Part shown: in pieces, positions 44,009 to 47,549 of the stretch | Position numbering within the stretch: the first letter of the stretch is position 1 | Layout: each line of letters begins with the position of its first letter | DNA from: Halonatronomonas sp051745085 | GTDB lineage: Bacteria; Bacillota; Halanaerobiia; Halanaerobiales; Halarsenatibacteraceae | Assembly (NCBI GenBank): GCA_051745085.1 | Contig: JBNJDR010000012.1 | Coordinates: 1 to 47,549 of the forward strand | DNA length: 47,549 nucleotides | Direction: 5' to 3' | The notes under the pieces: model-generated | What the model saw: only the letters and a program-made list of their open reading frames with translations | What the model was told of the DNA's origin: nothing | The model's database searches: none | Translations under genes and position numbers: made by a program

Positions 44009-46438
44009 TTAATTTTTATCAAAAACCATTTCCTCTCCATCATAATCTACTTTAATGGTATCTCCAGCTTCAAATTCTCCGGATATAAGTTTTTCTGATA
44101 ATGGATTTTCAATCAATCTTTGAATAGCTCTTCGCAGCGGTCTGGCTCCAAAATCAGGATCATAACCATCTTCAGCAATCTTATTTTTAGCCGCTTCAGA
44201 AAGATCAAGTTCCATATTTTTTTCTGAAAGTCTTTCTCTTAATTCTTCTGTCATTAAACCAGTAATCTCTTTGATTTCAGTTTTGCTTAAAGCATGGAAT
44301 ACAATAATTTCATCCAGTCTATTTAAAAATTCAGGTCTAAATGTCTTTCTTAAATCTTCCATTACCCGTTCTTTCATATCTTCATATTCTCTTTCTTCCC
44401 GGTTGGTATCCGCTTTAAAACCAAGAGCACCCTGGTTTTCAATTAGACTAGCTCCAACATTTGAAGTCATAATAATCACCGTGTTTTTGAAATCAACATT
44501 ACGTCCATGGGTATCAGTTAATACACCATCCTCTAATATTTGAAGTAAAATATTGAATACATCCGGATGAGCTTTTTCAATCTCATCAAATAATATTACA
44601 GAATATGGTTTTCTTCTTACTGGTTCAGTCAGTTGTCCACCTTCATCATGACCTACGTATCCAGGTGGAGATCCAACTAATCTCGATACAGAATGTTTCT
44701 CCATATACTCAGACATGTCAACTCTTATCATAGCATCTTCATCATTAAACATAACTTCAGCTAAAGTACGAGCTAATTCAGTTTTGCCTACACCCGTTGG
44801 CCCTAAAAACATGAATGAACCAATAGGACGCTTAGGTGATTTAAGACCAGACCGAGCCCTTCTTACAGCTTGAGAAACAGCCTTCACTGCTTCCTCCTGG
44901 CCTATAACCCTTTCATGTAGTTTTTCTTCTAATTTCAGAAGTCTGCTCATTTCTTTTTCTTCTAATTTATTCACCGGAATACCTGTCCAGCTTGAAACAA
45001 TGGTGGCAATATCCTCCGCAGTTACCACAGGCTCATTACTACCTTTTTCTTGCTGCCAATCTTTTTTTAGCTCTTTATATTTTAATTCGAGTCTTTTTTC
45101 TTTATCTCTTAATTCTGCAGCTTTTTCAAATTCTTGATTTTTAACAGCTGACTCTTTTTCTTTCCTTACTTCATCTAATTTTCTATTAATATCTTTGAAC
45201 TCATCAGGACGTGTATTGTAATTCAACCTTACTCTGGAAGCAGCCTCATCCATTAAATCTATGGCTTTATCAGGCAAAAATCTATCTTGAATATATCGAT
45301 CTGCCAATTTAGCTGCTGTCATAATTGTTTGATCAGGAATTTTCACCTTGTGGTGAGCCTCATACGCATCTCGTAAGCCTTGTAAAATTGATATTGACTC
45401 TTCTACAGTATTTTCTTCAATTAATATAGATTGAAACCTTCTCTCCAGTGCAGCATCTTTTTCAAAGTGCTTCCTATATTCGTCTAGAGTAGTCGCGCCA
45501 ATAGTTTGAATTTCCCCTCTAGCTAAAGCTGGCTTAAGAATATTGGCTGCATCAATAGCACCTTCAGCAGCACCTGCTCCAATTAAAGTATGAAGCTCAT
45601 CAATGAACAAAATAACATCGCCACTACTCTTAATATCGTTCATTACGCTTTTTAATCGTTTTTCAAATTCTCCTCGATACTTTGTACCTGCTATCATGGA
45701 GCTCAAATCTAAAGCAACAACTCTTTTATTTAGAAGCGGATCCGGAACATTTTCATTATTAATTCGTTCTGCTAAACCTTCAACTATAGCTGTTTTCCCA
45801 ACTCCTGGTTCACCAATTAAAACGGGATTATTTTTAGTTCTTCTACTCAAAACTTGAATAACTCTTTCAATTTCTTCGTCTCTACCAATAACTGGATCCA
45901 GCTTTCCTTCTTCTTCTAAAGCGGTCAAATCACGACTATACTCATCTAGATTTTTTGTTTTACTACTACCTTCAGAAGGAAGCGAATTAGCTTTATCGCC
46001 TTCTCCAATTATCTGTAAAACTTTATCTTGAATATTGCTAGGGTCACCACCCAATTGGGAGATAATATTAATTCCCACACCCTCTCCTTCTTTTAATAAC
46101 CCTAATAACAGGTGTTCAGTTCCAATATAATTATGATTTAACCTGCGTGCTTCGTCCATAGACAAATTTAATATTTTTTTAGTTCTTGGAGTTAAACCAA
46201 TTGATTTAATATGCTGATCTGTTGGGTTACCTTCACCAATAATGCTTTTAATCTTTTCTATTACCTTATTTCTAGTTATACCTTTATCTGCCAAAACATT
46301 TCCAGCAATTCCATCTTCTTCTCTAATCAAACCAAGCAAAATATGCTCAGTACCAATATAGTTATGATTTAGTGTTCTCGCTTCATCTTCAGCATATTTT
46401 AATACTTTTCTTGCTCTTTCAGTAAATCTATCAAACAT
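44009..46438 (-). CDS. clpC: ATP-dependent Clp protease ATPase subunit ClpC
   Basis: Unfoldase of the ClpCP protease. I place the start at ATG 46438 (MFDRFTERARKVLKYAED, 809 residues) after GGAGGTGG; the ATG at 46453 overlaps that site. It has two Clp-N repeats (about 4-145), AAA1 with GEPGVGKTA and DELHTLIGAGAAEGA, a UVR-containing middle domain and AAA2 with GPTGVGKTELA, ending in D2. It follows ctsR by 42 bases with no mcsA or mcsB between. Confidence 0.98.
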   Translation of the reverse strand: MFDRFTERARKVLKYAEDEARTLNHNYIGTEHILLGLIREEDGIAGNVLADKGITRNKVIEKIKSIIGEGNPTDQHIKSIGLTPRTKKILNLSMDEARRLNHNYIGTEHLLLGLLKEGEGVGINIISQLGGDPSNIQDKVLQIIGEGDKANSLPSEGSSKTKNLDEYSRDLTALEEEGKLDPVIGRDEEIERVIQVLSRRTKNNPVLIGEPGVGKTAIVEGLAERINNENVPDPLLNKRVVALDLSSMIAGTKYRGEFEKRLKSVMNDIKSSGDVILFIDELHTLIGAGAAEGAIDAANILKPALARGEIQTIGATTLDEYRKHFEKDAALERRFQSILIEENTVEESISILQGLRDAYEAHHKVKIPDQTIMTAAKLADRYIQDRFLPDKAIDLMDEAASRVRLNYNTRPDEFKDINRKLDEVRKEKESAVKNQEFEKAAELRDKEKRLELKYKELKKDWQQEKGSNEPVVTAEDIATIVSSWTGIPVNKLEEKEMSRLLKLEEKLHERVIGQEEAVKAVSQAVRRARSGLKSPKRPIGSFMFLGPTGVGKTELARTLAEVMFNDEDAMIRVDMSEYMEKHSVSRLVGSPPGYVGHDEGGQLTEPVRRKPYSVILFDEIEKAHPDVFNILLQILEDGVLTDTHGRNVDFKNTVIIMTSNVGASLIENQGALGFKADTNREEREYEDMKERVMEDLRKTFRPEFLNRLDEIIVFHALSKTEIKEITGLMTEELRERLSEKNMELDLSEAAKNKIAEDGYDPDFGARPLRRAIQRLIENPLSEKLISGEFEAGDTIKVDYDGEEMVFDKN

Positions 46439-46480
46439 AAAACCCACCTCCACAATAATTTAGTTAGTTTTACTTATTAA

Positions 46481-46951
46481 TCATTTGCTTTCTTCAGTCT
46501 TTAAAATTACTTCCAACATAGATTTAATCAATCTTCCTCTAACAAAATCTCTAGTAGGAATTTCAGTACCAATGACTCTACGGTGGACAACTACATCCAT
46601 CAAGGATTTTTCTCTATCATTAATTATACCATTTTCATAAAGTCTAGAAATTATTCCTTGAGCTTCCCTCTGAGTTAATGGTTGTTCCGCCTTGGCTATC
46701 ATCTTTCGTAAAGATTTATCTATTGATTCAATTGAGATTTTAATTATTCTTATATAACCTGCTCCGCCTCTTTGGCTTTCCACTATAAAACCTTTCTCTG
46801 TTGTAAATCTAGTATTCAATACGTAATTTATTTGGGAAGGAGCACAATCAAACTCCTCAGCCAACTGATTTCTTTTTATCTCAGTCTTTCCTTCCTCTTT
46901 TTTAATTAATCGAGATAAGTATTTCTCAATTTGATCAGCAAGGCTCGTCAT
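46481..46951 (-). CDS. ctsR: Transcriptional repressor CtsR
   Basis: Heat-shock repressor of class III genes (clp genes). The 156-residue product has the N-terminal winged helix (about 1-75) with RNQLAEEFDCAPSQINYVLN and the wing RGGAGYIRI, and the C-terminal dimer/ClpC-interaction domain. The wing reads RGGAG where RGGGG is usual in Bacillus. A CtsR box lies in its own promoter, so the pair is autoregulated. Confidence 0.97.
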   Translation of the reverse strand: MTSLADQIEKYLSRLIKKEEGKTEIKRNQLAEEFDCAPSQINYVLNTRFTTEKGFIVESQRGGAGYIRIIKISIESIDKSLRKMIAKAEQPLTQREAQGIISRLYENGIINDREKSLMDVVVHRRVIGTEIPTRDFVRGRLIKSMLEVILKTEESK

Positions 46952-46966
46952 AAAATCACCCCTTAC

Positions 46967-46983
46967 TTTGACTTTTTTTGACC
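46967..46983 (-). promoter_or_regulatory. CtsR operator
   Basis: On the minus strand the heptad repeat GGTCAAA-AAA-AGTCAAA matches the CtsR box consensus (A/G)GTCAAANAN(A/G)GTCAAA. It lies 10 bases after the -10 box and overlaps the expected transcription start, an ideal position for repression. Confidence 0.9.
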
Positions 46984-46993
46984 TTCTATTAAT

Positions 46994-47022
46994 ATAATAA
47001 GTATTTTTTAAATAAATTGCAA
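46994..47022 (-). promoter_or_regulatory. Promoter for ctsR-clpC
   Basis: On the minus strand, TTGCAA (47017-47022) and TATTAT (46994-46999) are separated by 17 bases, immediately upstream of the CtsR operator. Confidence 0.72.
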
Positions 47023-47116
47023 GATTAATTATTACTAATAAGGTATGATTACAGAAGTTTTATTAAATAAAGATAGTAATTCCTTCATGACATATAGGTT
47101 TCTAAATAATAAAAAA

Positions 47117-47138
47117 ATCTCTGCCCAAAAGCAGAGAT
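47117..47138 (-). terminator. Terminator after 23S rRNA
   Basis: An 8-bp perfect stem (atctctgc/gcagagat) with a six-base loop, followed on the minus strand by a run of seven T. It lies about 52 bases after the 23S end. The rest of 46984-47190 shows only the ctsR promoter and AT-rich sequence. Confidence 0.88.
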
Positions 47139-47190
47139 AGGAAAAATATATAGATGTAAAAGCACACCATCAAAGATGCAAAGGGAAAAA

Positions 47191-47549
<359 letters not shown>

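Overview
This window is a bacterial chromosome segment in which every gene I can support lies on the minus strand, so the genes are described here from right to left. The DNA is AT-rich. Ribosome binding sites are strong GGAGG types, and the gene order is the Firmicutes ctsR/clpC - radA - disA - isp - gltX - cysS - sigH block followed by the rpl/rpo, str, S10, spc and alpha ribosomal clusters. A SigH-type sigma factor, CtsR, DisA and a YacL-like PIN/TRAM protein point to a low-GC clostridial-type Firmicute. The Halanaerobiales are my best guess, held with low confidence and not tested by any search.

Layout. 47549-47191 is the 3' part of a 23S rRNA gene, followed by an intrinsic terminator with no 5S gene between them. 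46999-44009 is a CtsR-controlled ctsR-clpC unit with no mcsA/mcsB between the two genes. 43980-38472 holds radA, disA, carD, a PIN/TRAM membrane protein, ispD and ispF. 38485-32520 holds a CBS-domain protein with a HutP-like C-terminal domain, then gltX, cysS, thyX, rlmB and sigH. 32439-31152 is tuf copy 2 with its terminator. 31141-27676 is rpmG-secE-nusG-rplK-rplA-L10 leader-rplJ-rplL, ending in a strong terminator. A new promoter then drives rpoB-rpoC (27655-20614). A further promoter, overlapping the rpoC stop codon, drives the L7Ae-like gene, rpsL, rpsG, fusA and tuf copy 1 (20611-16073), which is followed by a terminator.

15973-784 is the long S10-spc-alpha run: rpsJ, rplC, rplD, rplW, rplB, rpsS, rplV, rpsC, rplP, rpmC, rpsQ, rplN, rplX, rplE, rpsN (zinc type), rpsH, rplF, rplR, rpsE, rplO, secY, adk, map, a KOW protein, infA, rpmJ, rpsM, rpsK, rpsD, rpoA and rplQ. 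rpmD (L30) is missing from its usual place. The window ends inside an ECF-transporter ATPase gene (ecfA).

Together the genes supply the translation machinery, RNA polymerase, elongation factors, protein export (SecY, SecE), N-terminal methionine removal, two aminoacyl-tRNA synthetases, a proteolytic stress unit, DNA-integrity signalling and two isoprenoid steps. Most of the window is ordinary core-genome content. The least ordinary item is the CBS-HutP fusion, which has its own near-consensus promoter at the head of gltX-cysS. I found no transposon, phage gene, CRISPR array or defence system.
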